Assembly (NCBI RefSeq): GCF_037126285.1
Contig: NZ_CP147012.1
Coordinates: 1,984,001-2,048,000 of the forward strand
Direction of reading: 5' to 3'
Source of the DNA: Bernardetia sp. MNP-M8
Lineage (GTDB): Bacteria > Bacteroidota > Bacteroidia > Cytophagales > Bernardetiaceae
Length of the DNA stretch: 64,000 nucleotides
The position numbers were made by a program, and so were the translations under genes. The notes under the pieces are model-generated. The model made no database searches. It worked only from the letters and a program-made list of their open reading frames with translations, and had not been told where the DNA came from. Below, piece by piece: positions 35,313 to 43,756 of this stretch. Each line of letters begins with the position of its first letter. Within the stretch, counting starts at the first letter, position 1.

Positions 35313-36587
35313 TCAAGAAGGAATACTAAAATCATCTTTTGGAGGAAGAATGGTATATGGACTTTGTGCTGCACGAGTGTCTTTGTATTTCTGCCAATCA
35401 AATGTTTTCAAAAAATAAGCTGCTGCTTTTGCACCACGAACAAAAAGATCTAATTTGTCATCATCAGAAAGCGTAAAATCTATCCAATTATGGCTTCCAA
35501 TATCTATCCAAGTGATAAGCTGTCGATAATCTGGATTTCGAAGAATAAAATTATAATCTGCAATTTGTCGCATTGACTCTACAATTGCTCTAGTAAAAAT
35601 AAATGGATTTGAAATATCGTTTGGACGATGCCTTTCTGTTCCTAATTTTACTCCAAAAGAAGGCAGTCTTGGCACGTGAGATTTATGAAAGACATCAGCA
35701 GGGAAATTTGAAATAATTCCACCATCTACAAAAAAGACTTCTTTTGGAATATCTCCTCTATAAGCAACTCTACTTTTCCAATTTTCTTGTGCCTTTTTTC
35801 CATTTGGAATATCTGTAACTTTAAAAGGAGTAAAAAAGAAAGGAATAGACATAGAAGCACGTACAAAGTTAGTAGGATTTATCAGATGACTATTTTTCCA
35901 ATAAAGCGAACGCATAGCAGGAAAAATAACCTTTGATTCGGTTGTAATGTCAGTCGCAATAATAGAAATAGATGCTTTTACTCCTTCAATAGTGTGATTG
36001 ACACCTTGGCGAATACGTAACGATTTTGGTAAATCTGCAACAGCTTTCTCTAAATGTTTTGAGGTATAAATTCCTTCTTTTCCTAGGGCTTCTGTAAACC
36101 AATAGTAAAAATGCGTCCCTGGGTTTAGTCCCCAATCTTCCCATAATTTACTAAATGCTTTTACGCCTCTCCATATTAACTTACTCCAATGAATCTCTCC
36201 ATTATTTTCACTAATTGCAATGGCAAATTCTCGTGCATTTTCATCTCCATCAATAAAATCGATAAAATTTTTGTTGGCAATTAGTTCTATCATTTTGTCA
36301 GTTTTGAGTTTGGTTCTATCACCAAGAGAAGCCATATAAATTGTATTTATTGCTCCTACAGAAGTTCCTGCATAACCCAAAAAACGGATTCCCATTTGTT
36401 CCAAAACATGTACATAGCCAATCAAAGCAATTCCCAAAACTCCACCTCCTTCTTGTACCAAATCTACATATTGATGTCCTTCATCATCCAAAACATCTGA
36501 GAAAATCTTGCGATGAACACCCTTTTTTTTGAGTTGTTTGATAAGATTGGTAATAATGTCGTGCTGAGTAAAATCTTCGGCTGTCAT
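35313..36587 (-). CDS. patatin-like phospholipase
   Basis: The 424-residue protein contains a patatin domain: the oxyanion glycine loop QEGGGVLG (46-52), nucleophile S76 in GTSVG, and the catalytic Asp in VDGGIISNFP (about 288-297). Patatins are lipid acyl hydrolases. No signal peptide is visible, so it would act inside the cell or be exported by a non-Sec route. The domain occupies about 40-330 with a C-terminal extension. Its start codon is close to the divergent DUF4139 gene; a short 87-codon frame between them looks spurious. Confidence 0.9.
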   Translation of the reverse strand: MTAEDFTQHDIITNLIKQLKKKGVHRKIFSDVLDDEGHQYVDLVQEGGGVLGIALIGYVHVLEQMGIRFLGYAGTSVGAINTIYMASLGDRTKLKTDKMIELIANKNFIDFIDGDENAREFAIAISENNGEIHWSKLIWRGVKAFSKLWEDWGLNPGTHFYYWFTEALGKEGIYTSKHLEKAVADLPKSLRIRQGVNHTIEGVKASISIIATDITTESKVIFPAMRSLYWKNSHLINPTNFVRASMSIPFFFTPFKVTDIPNGKKAQENWKSRVAYRGDIPKEVFFVDGGIISNFPADVFHKSHVPRLPSFGVKLGTERHRPNDISNPFIFTRAIVESMRQIADYNFILRNPDYRQLITWIDIGSHNWIDFTLSDDDKLDLFVRGAKAAAYFLKTFDWQKYKDTRAAQSPYTILPPKDDFSIPS

Positions 36588-36855
36588 GTTTTTTATAAGG
36601 AATACTGAAAAGACACATAAAATAATAATCCAAAATGAGACGACTATTTTGAAAGTAAAAAGGATTCTAAAACTACAAATAAAATTAGATTTTGTTTACT
36701 TTAGGCAAATACAAGACGTTCTCATTCACAAAAATTTAAAAAAACATAACTTTTATTTTTTATTTATGTATTTTAATCTAGAAAAGCATCATTTTTTAGA
36801 ACTCGCCGTACTGGCTAGTGTATTTTATTTTTTAATCTTAACCCAATAATTGTCT

Positions 36856-38496
36856 ATGTATCACAAATCAATAATCTTTAGTATTTTATTATTTTTTATT
36901 TCCTCTACTTTTATGATAGGATTTTCTCAAACAAATAATGATAAGGGACAACGAGTAGCCGTTTTTAAAAATGGAACTGGCTTTTTCTTTAACCCAATGA
37001 GTCTGAAAGCTGAAAAAGACGGAGAACAGAAAGGAAAATTTATTATCAAATCTTTACCTCAAGCTCTTTTCGGAACGTTTTGGTTTTATACCAATGGAAA
37101 ACCTATTAGTAGTCTAAAAAGCTATGAAAGCGAAGAAAGTACAGAGAGTAAAAAATCAACTAGCCTTCCTGAAATGTTGTATGGAAATGTAGGTCAAACT
37201 GTGGAATTGACTTTAAAAGGTAATACTGAAAATCAAACTGAAATTGTCGGCAAAATTCAAGATGTAAACTTACAAAGTGGAATGATTTTCTTAGAAACAA
37301 CAAAACCAAAAGTAGGTTTTATGGCAATTTCTATGAATGAAATAAAATCAATTTCATTTACAAAAAAACCAAATACAGACTATTCTCCTACTGAAAAACA
37401 GCGAATTATTGAAGTAGAAATTGATAACGCTTCTTCACAAGAAAATGTAGAAATGGCATATTTACAACGTGGCATTGGTTGGTTGCCGTCTTATTTGGTT
37501 CATTTAAAAGATGATAAAAAGGCACAGATTGTCTTACGTGCCGAACTGGTAAACGATGCAGAAGACATCAAAGATGCTACACTTAGTTTAGTGGTTGGAG
37601 TTCCAAATTTTAAGTATGATAAATTGGTTTCTCCTTTTGTTTCTAATCAAAGCTTAGAATCATTTCTGAATCAGCTTAATGGTTCTGGCAATAATTTATA
37701 TAGGAGACAACAAGGAGCAATGTCAAATATGATTACTACTCAATCTATGAACTATGAATCGATGGATATGGATGTTGTTGGAGGTGGAGGAAACACAGAC
37801 GAAATAGAAACGCAGTCTCAAGAAGATTTATTTTTCTATACTAGAAAAGGTGTTTCGCTGCCAAAAGGTGGACGAGCTTTATATTCTCTATTCAATGAAG
37901 AAGTAGATTATAAACATATTTATGAAGTAGAATTACCTCAAAACAATGGTTATAATGTAGTTTATAAACAAGAAAATGAACAAAAAAACGATGTTTATCA
38001 TTCTTTAGAACTCAAAAATACAACTGGTTTTCCTTGGACAACAGGAACGGCAATGGTTACACAACCTAGAAAAACAAAAGAAGGAACTGTAAGTACGACA
38101 GCAGAGCCACAAGTTTTGAGTCAAGACATGCTAAAATACACAGCCAAAACTTCAAAAACAATGTTGCGCCTGACAGTTGCACCTGATATTATGGTAAAAG
38201 ACAACGAACAAGAAACAGACAGAGAAACTGATATTAAGAAAAAGAAAATTGTCTATGATTTGGTTACAGCAACAGCAACCATTGAAGTCAAGAATTATAA
38301 AGACAAGGAAATAAATCTGAAAGTAAGTCGTACAATTATTGGTGAAATGCTCAAAACAGATTCAGATTGGGAAACCAAAAAACGTCCCAATTATTACGCT
38401 ATCAATCCTGTAAATGATGTCACTTGGGAATTGAAACTAGCTAAAGGAGAATCAAAAACGATTACCTATTCGTATCAATTTTATGTAAGGAAATAA
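36856..38496 (+). CDS. DUF4139-domain secreted protein
   Basis: I place the start at ATG 36856 (MYHKSII), two codons inside a TTG. A signal peptide ends near MIGFSQ. The 546-residue protein matches the DUF4139 layout: an N-terminal beta domain with KNGTGFFF, a middle YLQRGIGWLPSYLVHLKDDKKAQIVLRAELVNDAEDIKDATLS region, and a C-terminal domain ending in SKTITYSYQFYVR. In some homologues the middle region contains an ROD1-like repeat. Function unknown; family members are exported and often found in Bacteroidota and Myxococcota. A perfect terminator follows at 38521. Confidence 0.8.
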   Translation: MYHKSIIFSILLFFISSTFMIGFSQTNNDKGQRVAVFKNGTGFFFNPMSLKAEKDGEQKGKFIIKSLPQALFGTFWFYTNGKPISSLKSYESEESTESKKSTSLPEMLYGNVGQTVELTLKGNTENQTEIVGKIQDVNLQSGMIFLETTKPKVGFMAISMNEIKSISFTKKPNTDYSPTEKQRIIEVEIDNASSQENVEMAYLQRGIGWLPSYLVHLKDDKKAQIVLRAELVNDAEDIKDATLSLVVGVPNFKYDKLVSPFVSNQSLESFLNQLNGSGNNLYRRQQGAMSNMITTQSMNYESMDMDVVGGGGNTDEIETQSQEDLFFYTRKGVSLPKGGRALYSLFNEEVDYKHIYEVELPQNNGYNVVYKQENEQKNDVYHSLELKNTTGFPWTTGTAMVTQPRKTKEGTVSTTAEPQVLSQDMLKYTAKTSKTMLRLTVAPDIMVKDNEQETDRETDIKKKKIVYDLVTATATIEVKNYKDKEINLKVSRTIIGEMLKTDSDWETKKRPNYYAINPVNDVTWELKLAKGESKTITYSYQFYVRK

Positions 38497-38520
38497 CATC
38501 AAGACATTTTAGAAATATAA

Positions 38521-38554
38521 AAAAAGCAGATACTTTTAAAGGTGTCTGCTTTTT
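38521..38554 (+). terminator. Rho-independent terminator
   Basis: A 9-bp stem (AGCAGATAC with GTGTCTGCT, one G-T pair; 38525-38533 and 38542-38550) flanked by A-run and T-run ends the DUF4139 transcript. Confidence 0.85.
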
Positions 38555-38652
38555 TTTGTAATAATGAGCCTTTTTAGGATATAAATTTTGTTTGTAGAAA
38601 GTAAATACTTCTTCTTGAAATACATCAAATTACTCAACTAAAATAATTTATT

Positions 38653-39462
38653 ATGAAATCAGTCTCAGCAAAAGTAATTCTGTTTTTAATTTTTCTAGTT
38701 ATTTCATTTTCAAGCTGTCAGAACAAAAAAACAAATGAAAACAGTCAAGAAAATGCAACAAATAGTTCCATTTCAGAAGAAATAACTTCTTCAAATTCTG
38801 CCTCTGTTTCTTCTAAGGCGAGCGAATTTCAAACAAAACCATGTGAACTTCTCACAGAAGAAATTATCAAAAAATATGTAACTATTGATAAGGAAATTGA
38901 AAAAGAGTTTTTTGAGTATAAAGACAGTAAATATCCAATGCCTGCTCGTTGTTCTTATTCTTGGAAAAAACCAAATGCAGATGAAGCTACAAAAAACAGT
39001 GTAAAAGAAGTAGGAAAAATGGTCAAAACAGATGGAAAACATGAAATGGATATGAAAAAAATGACTCCTGATTATAGTATCGCTATTTCTATTCATAACT
39101 ATGCAGGCAGCGCACAGAGTTTTATTCCTATCAAACTTACTGACGAGCAAATTGAAGCACAAGCCAGAAAATCAAAAGAAATGGCTATGAAAAATAAGAC
39201 TTTTCAAAATATGAATGCAGCCGACCAAGAGAAAGTAACTAATTTGGCTGCTGAAAAAACACGAAATACACTTACCAACATGAGAGATAAAACTGTCGTT
39301 GTAGAAGGAATTGGAGAAGCTGCTTACTGGAATCCAACAGGTTTTGATAATACATTTATGATTCTTTCTGGTGGAAAATCAATCAATCTTGAAATCTATG
39401 TAAGTCCTAATCGTGAGGAAAATATTGAAATTGCTAAAAAAATAGCGAAAGAAATATTATAA
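38653..39462 (+). CDS. lipoprotein of unknown function
   Basis: The 269-residue protein has a lipoprotein signal ending FSSCQN (Cys22), a Ser/Glu-rich low-complexity linker (about 24-65) and a globular remainder with a CSYSWKKPN segment. I do not recognise a family. The helix KMTPDYSIAISIH and VVEGIGEAAYWNPTGF segments look conserved-like but give no function. Convergent with a barrel gene, sharing the terminator at 39470-39519. Confidence 0.75.
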   Translation: MKSVSAKVILFLIFLVISFSSCQNKKTNENSQENATNSSISEEITSSNSASVSSKASEFQTKPCELLTEEIIKKYVTIDKEIEKEFFEYKDSKYPMPARCSYSWKKPNADEATKNSVKEVGKMVKTDGKHEMDMKKMTPDYSIAISIHNYAGSAQSFIPIKLTDEQIEAQARKSKEMAMKNKTFQNMNAADQEKVTNLAAEKTRNTLTNMRDKTVVVEGIGEAAYWNPTGFDNTFMILSGGKSINLEIYVSPNREENIEIAKKIAKEIL

Positions 39463-39469
39463 GAAAAGT

Positions 39470-39519
39470 AAAAACTTTGTAGGAAGAGAAAAATAGAAGA
39501 TTTTTCCTACAAAGTTTTT
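39470..39519. terminator. bidirectional terminator
   Basis: A 16-bp stem, AAAAACTTTGTAGGAA (39470-39485) with 39504-39519, and an 18-nt loop between convergent lipoprotein and barrel genes, with T-runs on both strands. Confidence 0.85.
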
Positions 39520-39523
39520 AGTA

Positions 39524-40318
39524 TTACATTTCCCCTTCTTTCAAATAATGAATTTTCTCTTTTTTGAATTTTGGACAGTTTACAGCATCATTATTAAAAG
39601 GCGTAAAAGTAATTCCAATAAAACCTAAAATCGTATTATTTCTATATTCATCATTATCGTTAAAGAATTTTTCAGGTGTCAAATATTCTGTCAGAAGATA
39701 TTGTATTCCTACACGCAATCGCCAACGAGGATTGAATTTGTAACCAACAAACAGTTCATTATTAAGCGTTCCTCTAACTTTAGGAAGTTGAACTAAAGAA
39801 CGAACTTCTGCCTCTGTAGAAAGTGTATCTTTAGTTAAAGAATTAATAAGAAAAGCTTTTTTTTTACTTCCAAAACCAAAACCGACCAAATCGGTACTTG
39901 CTCCAATTTCCCATCTATCATTTATGTCATAACTCATATAAAAACCCAAATTAGCACTTCCTAAAAATGGTTTTTCTACCAAAAGAGAATCTCTATATGA
40001 ATTACCTGAACTATCTTTATACTTTTCGGAACAATAAGGAACACTATCTGTAAGTCCCAAAACCAAATTGACCCGAACTCCTGCTCCAATACGAAAACGC
40101 TGTGACTCTCCAAAGCCATACATAGCAGCATAACCCAAAGAACCAGCACCAAGCTGTTCTCCTGCTCCCAAAGCAAGTGTAAAACGATGCTGCCAATGAG
40201 AAATAGTTTTTTCTTTCTTCACTTTTACCATTTGTCCAAACGATAAGTTTGTACAAATAAAAAGCATCAAAAAGCAACTAAGAAGAGAAAATACTAATTT
40301 TGAAGGTAATTTTTGCAT
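39524..40318 (-). CDS. outer-membrane beta-barrel protein
   Basis: The 264-residue protein has a signal peptide (about 1-29) and a series of amphipathic strands such as RFTLALGAGEQLGAGSLGYA and WRLRVGIQYLLTEY. It is probably a porin-like or structural barrel of about ten strands. The C-terminus after TFTPFNND is a short polar tail rather than the usual aromatic final residue. No family name is justified. Its upstream region contains the palindromic element at 40328-40400. Confidence 0.7.
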   Translation of the reverse strand: MQKLPSKLVFSLLSCFLMLFICTNLSFGQMVKVKKEKTISHWQHRFTLALGAGEQLGAGSLGYAAMYGFGESQRFRIGAGVRVNLVLGLTDSVPYCSEKYKDSSGNSYRDSLLVEKPFLGSANLGFYMSYDINDRWEIGASTDLVGFGFGSKKKAFLINSLTKDTLSTEAEVRSLVQLPKVRGTLNNELFVGYKFNPRWRLRVGIQYLLTEYLTPEKFFNDNDEYRNNTILGFIGITFTPFNNDAVNCPKFKKEKIHYLKEGEM

Positions 40319-40327
40319 AAGTGATTA

Positions 40328-40400
40328 ATGTATAACAGACTTCCCAGTCTGTTGAATAAATAGAACTTTTTTCGAACAGACTGGGAAGTCTGTTATACAT
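40328..40400. repeat. 73-bp palindromic foldback element
   Basis: Arms of 26 bp (40328-40353 and 40375-40400) are perfect complements, separated by 21 bp. Each arm is itself nearly palindromic (AACAGACT and AGTCTGTT around TCCC), so the DNA can form a cruciform with four stems. It lies in the gap between the barrel and FMN-reductase genes, where it could also terminate transcription from 40409. Confidence 0.8.
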
Positions 40401-40408
40401 ATACTACA

Positions 40409-40945
40409 TCAAAAAGCAATGATTTTTTCAATCTGTAAATCTATCAAATCATTATATTTGGCATACTCATTATCATTGACAATTTCATCATTTTGGAAAT
40501 GTTTGTCAATAAATGGCATTCTAGCACGCAGTGGCAAAACAGTTGCTCCCAAATAGCCAAAAATATCAGCTAAATGACTTGTTGCCAAAACTGCACCTTG
40601 CGAACCCGAAGAAAGACCAACTAGAGCGACCATCTTATCTTTTACTCCATTAGGAAATTCTAATCCATCTAAAAATGATTTGATAACACCAGGGAAAGAA
40701 CCATTGTACTCTGGAGTAACAACAATTAGTTTTGTAGAATCTTTTAGAGGAGAAATAAGTCTATTGAAACCTTCATTTTTTCCTGTATTTTCATAAAGAG
40801 CCGAAAAAGTAAAATCATGAGGAAGTTCTTTCAAGTCAATTATAGTAGCATGAACACCTTTTTCTTTGAGTTTTCTTTGATATAGAAGAGCCATTTGATA
40901 AGTTACAGAGTCTTTTCTATTTGTTCCAGAGATAATAGTTGTCAT
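40409..40945 (-). CDS. NAD(P)H-dependent FMN reductase
   Basis: The 178-residue flavodoxin-fold enzyme has the phosphate-binding loop ISGTNRKDSVTYQMA near the N-terminus, TPEYNGSFPGVIKSFLDG (about 78-95), and ALVGLSSGSQGAVLATSHL (about 107-125), the segments of the FMN_red family (azoreductase/quinone reductase type). It reduces flavin or quinones in the cytoplasm with NAD(P)H. It stands alone; the physiological substrate is not indicated by neighbours. Confidence 0.9.
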   Translation of the reverse strand: MTTIISGTNRKDSVTYQMALLYQRKLKEKGVHATIIDLKELPHDFTFSALYENTGKNEGFNRLISPLKDSTKLIVVTPEYNGSFPGVIKSFLDGLEFPNGVKDKMVALVGLSSGSQGAVLATSHLADIFGYLGATVLPLRARMPFIDKHFQNDEIVNDNEYAKYNDLIDLQIEKIIAF

Positions 40946-41001
40946 TTATTTCTTGGTTGTGGATATAAATTTTAAAGTCTAATTATATTTAATTCATTGT
41001 T

Positions 41002-41772
41002 TTACTGAACGACTAAAGTATTGTGCAGACGTACATAACCAGTCTGATTGTCTATTGTTACTTTATACCAAGAATCTTCTTTATCCAAAATTTGATAGCG
41101 ATTTCCTTTCTTGACCACCTTCAAAACAGGAGAAGCAGCCGATGGATTTTCAACAAAAGTAGTATAATCATTCTGAATAATACCTAAAGTACGCTGTGTA
41201 GCAAAATTATGAAGTAAAAGCAGAATAACAACAACAGAAAAACCAACAGCTAATGGAGGCACAATCGTTCTTTCTTGTCGTACTCTACTAATAAGCCAAA
41301 TAGCCATAATAAAAATAATAACTCCAAAAAATGAAATAATATACCAACGATACGAATCATAAAGTGACAAAAAATAGGTTTTATCTGTATATTGATACCC
41401 TTCTAACTGATGAGTTTGGGCAAGCTCTTCTAGTTTTCTCAAAACTTGCTTATCAGGACTAACTCTGTAATGAAGATTGAGATAATAAAGAGCTTTAGGA
41501 TAATTATTTTTACTTTCTTCTACAAAAGCCATCCTCAAAAGCATTTGAGGACTAAATTCTTTGCCCTTATTTAATAAATGTTCGTAGAGCAGAAGAGCTT
41601 CTACATAAGCTCCAGAATTAAATAAAGAATCACCTTGTTTGAGAAATTTTTCATTTTGAGCCTGACTTCTAAAAGAAATACTAATAAATCCTACTAAAAG
41701 ACAAAAAACAAAAATGCCTTTATAGAAAAACTGAATACTTTTACTTTTTTTTGTATTATTATTTTGCATCAT
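41002..41772 (-). CDS. BatE-like TPR/SH3 membrane protein
   Basis: The 256-residue protein has an N-terminal membrane segment or signal (about 16-34), TPR-like helices (about 42-110, LKQGDSLFNSGAYVEALLLYEHLL), two further membrane helices (about 135-158 and 172-193), and a C-terminal SH3-like domain (VKKGNRYQILDKEDSWYKV, GYVRLHNTLVV). This is the layout of BatE of the Bacteroidota aerotolerance cluster, but batA-D and MoxR genes are not adjacent. Its start codon (a second ATG is next to it) overlaps the tRNA promoter on the other strand. Confidence 0.75.
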   Translation of the reverse strand: MMQNNNTKKSKSIQFFYKGIFVFCLLVGFISISFRSQAQNEKFLKQGDSLFNSGAYVEALLLYEHLLNKGKEFSPQMLLRMAFVEESKNNYPKALYYLNLHYRVSPDKQVLRKLEELAQTHQLEGYQYTDKTYFLSLYDSYRWYIISFFGVIIFIMAIWLISRVRQERTIVPPLAVGFSVVVILLLLHNFATQRTLGIIQNDYTTFVENPSAASPVLKVVKKGNRYQILDKEDSWYKVTIDNQTGYVRLHNTLVVQ

Positions 41773-41793
41773 AAAATTATTGTATTACCTTTG
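41763..41793 (+). promoter_or_regulatory. promoter of the tRNA cluster
   Basis: TTTG (41763-41766), 19-bp spacer and TACCTTTG (41786-41793): near-perfect Bacteroidota -33/-7 elements on the plus strand, about 200 bp before the first tRNA-Lys gene. The -33 element overlaps the start codons of the divergent BatE-like gene. Confidence 0.75.
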
Positions 41794-41999
41794 CAACGCA
41801 TTTGAGGGAAACGCCTCTCAATTTTTATTGAATTTTAAATGGTTTTTGAGATGATTTAGGAACAAATATAAGTTGAAATAATTCAGTTTAAAAATAGTTT
41901 GAAGATATTTTGAACTATTTATAATTTCAATCTGTTGTTCGTTCAACTATCAAAACAAAAATTTATTTGTTTTCAAATTCATTAAAGATTTGCAAATCT

Positions 42000-42072
42000 G
42001 ATTCCGTAGCTCAGCTGGTAGAGCACAACACTTTTAATGTTGGGGTCCTGGGTTCGAACCCCAGCGGGATCA
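42000..42072 (+). tRNA. tRNA-Lys (TTT)
   Basis: A 73-nt cloverleaf: acceptor GATTCCG with CGGGATC (one G-T pair), D arm GCTC...GAGC, anticodon loop CTTTTAA between CAACA and TGTTG (anticodon TTT), T arm CTGGG TTCGAAC CCCAG. CCA is not encoded. It is identical to the copy at 42247-42319. Confidence 0.97.
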
Positions 42073-42127
42073 CTTATCGTAAAAACTGATTTTATTTTAG
42101 ATTGCTTTTAAAGTGAAATTAGTTTTT

Positions 42128-42210
42128 GCTCACGTGGTGGAATTGGTAGACACGCCATCTTGAGGGGGTGGTGCACTATGTGTGTGAGCGTTCGAATCGC
42201 TCCGTGAGCA
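42128..42210 (+). tRNA. tRNA-Leu (GAG)
   Basis: An 83-nt type II tRNA with a long variable arm: acceptor GCTCACG with CGTGAGC, anticodon stem CCATC with GGTGG around the loop TTGAGGG (anticodon GAG), T arm GAGCG TTCGAAT CGCTC. CCA is not encoded. It lies between two identical tRNA-Lys genes. Confidence 0.93.
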
Positions 42211-42246
42211 CGTAAAGATTTAGTAATTAAGTTGATAATTTGTTTT

Positions 42247-42319
42247 GATTCCGTAGCTCAGCTGGTAGAGCACAACACTTTTAATGTTGGGGTCCTGGGT
42301 TCGAACCCCAGCGGGATCA
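42247..42319 (+). tRNA. tRNA-Lys (TTT), second copy
   Basis: Same 73-nt sequence and structure as 42000-42072. It is followed by a terminator hairpin at 42331-42359 and so ends the tRNA operon. Confidence 0.97.
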
Positions 42320-42330
42320 CTCTAATTAGT

Positions 42331-42359
42331 AAAGCCATACAATTTTGTTGTATGGCTTT
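42331..42359 (+). terminator. terminator of the tRNA operon
   Basis: Perfect 12-bp stem AAAGCCATACAA (42331-42342 with 42348-42359) followed by seven T. Confidence 0.9.
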
Positions 42360-42448
42360 TTTTATGTTCTTTTCTAAAAGAAATTTATCAAAAATGGCTA
42401 CCTTTAGTTTTTGTTTTGCCTTTTTACTCTATCAAAAAATATAGTTTT

Positions 42449-43492
42449 ATGTCTTCTCCTAACTATTCTCATTTTTTACGTGCTATACTCTCATCTTTTT
42501 TATTTCTATCACTAATCGGAATAGGAATATTGAGTTTTGTTTCTTGTAATGGAACTTCTACTACTGAAAAGCCTATAAAAAACACAAATACAGTTCAAGA
42601 AAAACCTCTTTTATCTGTTCCTGCCTTCAATCAAGATTCTGCTTATCATTTCATAGAAGAACAAGTAGCTTTTGGCGCACGTTTTCCAAATAGTGAAGCA
42701 CACCAAAAAACAGGAGATTATATTATAAATAAACTCAAGGGATTTGATAAAATAAATGTTCAGGTTCAGAACTTTACAGCAACTTCTTTTGATGGTAAAA
42801 TACTCTCAGGTCGTAATATTATTGCTTCATTTAATCCAAGCGTTAAAAAACGTGTTTTGCTGGCAGCTCACTGGGACACTCGTCCTTTTGCAGACCAAGA
42901 CGACGAACGTAAAGATGAGCCTATTTTAGGAGCAAATGATGGAGGAAGTGGAGTAGGTATTTTATTAGAGATTGCTCGTACTTTATCTATTTCTACCGAA
43001 CAACCACAAGTAGGGATTGATATGATTTTCTTTGATTTGGAAGATTATGGAAACAATACACAAGACTCATACTGTTTGGGTTCTCAATATTGGGGCAAAA
43101 ATAGAATGCCTGCAAATTATACAGCCTATTACGGAATTTTATTGGATATGGCTGGCGCAAAAAATGCAAAATTTGCTCAAGAAGGATATTCTAGGCAAAC
43201 AGCACCATCTGTGGTAAAAAATGTTTGGAATATGGCACACCGAATTGGGTACGGTGGATTTTTTCCTTTTCAAGAAGCTCCTGCCATTACAGATGACCAC
43301 GTTTATGTCAATCAATTAGCACAAATTCCGATGATTGATATTATAGAATATTCAACAGAAGGAAAAGGTTATTTTGGAGCTTACTGGCATACTCACGATG
43401 ATAATATGGATGTGATTGGAAAAGAAACCCTAAAAGCTGTTGGGCAAACAGTAACTCATGTTATCTATAATGAGGAAAATAAAGTACAGTAG
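42449..43492 (+). CDS. M28-family protein, glutaminyl cyclase type
   Basis: I use ATG 42449; the frame also opens at TTG 42416, which would place non-signal residues in front. The 347-residue protein has a lipoprotein signal (LSFVSCNG) and an M28 metallopeptidase-like domain: AAHWDTRPFADQD, GANDGGSGVGILLEIAR, FFDLEDYGN, ITDDHVYVNQ and YWHTHDDNMDVIGK supply zinc ligands. The DDHVYVN...WHTHDD pattern is that of secreted glutaminyl-peptide cyclotransferases of Bacteroidota, which cap N-terminal glutamine as pyroglutamate on exported proteins. It stands after the tRNA cluster with a terminator at 43617-43643. Confidence 0.87.
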   Translation: MSSPNYSHFLRAILSSFLFLSLIGIGILSFVSCNGTSTTEKPIKNTNTVQEKPLLSVPAFNQDSAYHFIEEQVAFGARFPNSEAHQKTGDYIINKLKGFDKINVQVQNFTATSFDGKILSGRNIIASFNPSVKKRVLLAAHWDTRPFADQDDERKDEPILGANDGGSGVGILLEIARTLSISTEQPQVGIDMIFFDLEDYGNNTQDSYCLGSQYWGKNRMPANYTAYYGILLDMAGAKNAKFAQEGYSRQTAPSVVKNVWNMAHRIGYGGFFPFQEAPAITDDHVYVNQLAQIPMIDIIEYSTEGKGYFGAYWHTHDDNMDVIGKETLKAVGQTVTHVIYNEENKVQ

Positions 43493-43616
43493 TATTTTAT
43501 GTTTTGAAGCTAAAAAAAATTAAGAAAGACGTTTCTACTTTTGTATATAGTTACTCTACTTTATTAGAATCAAAGTTTTTTGTACTTTTGCTAAACTATT
43601 ACCGTCCAACAGAAAG

Positions 43617-43643
43617 CAGATAATCAATTCGATTGATTATCTG
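43617..43643 (+). terminator. Rho-independent terminator
   Basis: Perfect 12-bp stem CAGATAATCAAT (43617-43628 with 43632-43643), 3-nt loop, then eight T. It ends the M28 transcript. A TACTTTTG box (43583-43590) 27 bp upstream might instead begin a very short RNA. Confidence 0.88.
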
Positions 43644-43756
43644 TTTTTTTTATTTAGTTTACTCCTAAATTAGGAATAGAAATAAATAAATCGCCATTTT
43701 TTAATTTGTAATTAATTGATAAACAACAGTTTAAATTCGTAATTCGTAATTGTTAT

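Noticed and set aside
36586-36849. 87-codon plus-strand frame before the DUF4139 gene
   Set aside because: It overlaps the patatin start region, is Phe/Ile/Lys-rich as expected from AT-rich intergenic DNA, and lacks any recognisable feature.
38791-39162. 123-codon minus-strand frame
   Set aside because: It is antisense to the lipoprotein gene at 38653-39462, which has a proper lipobox; Phe/His/Cys-rich shadow.
42232-42444. 70-codon frame over the second tRNA-Lys
   Set aside because: It translates a tRNA gene and a terminator hairpin.
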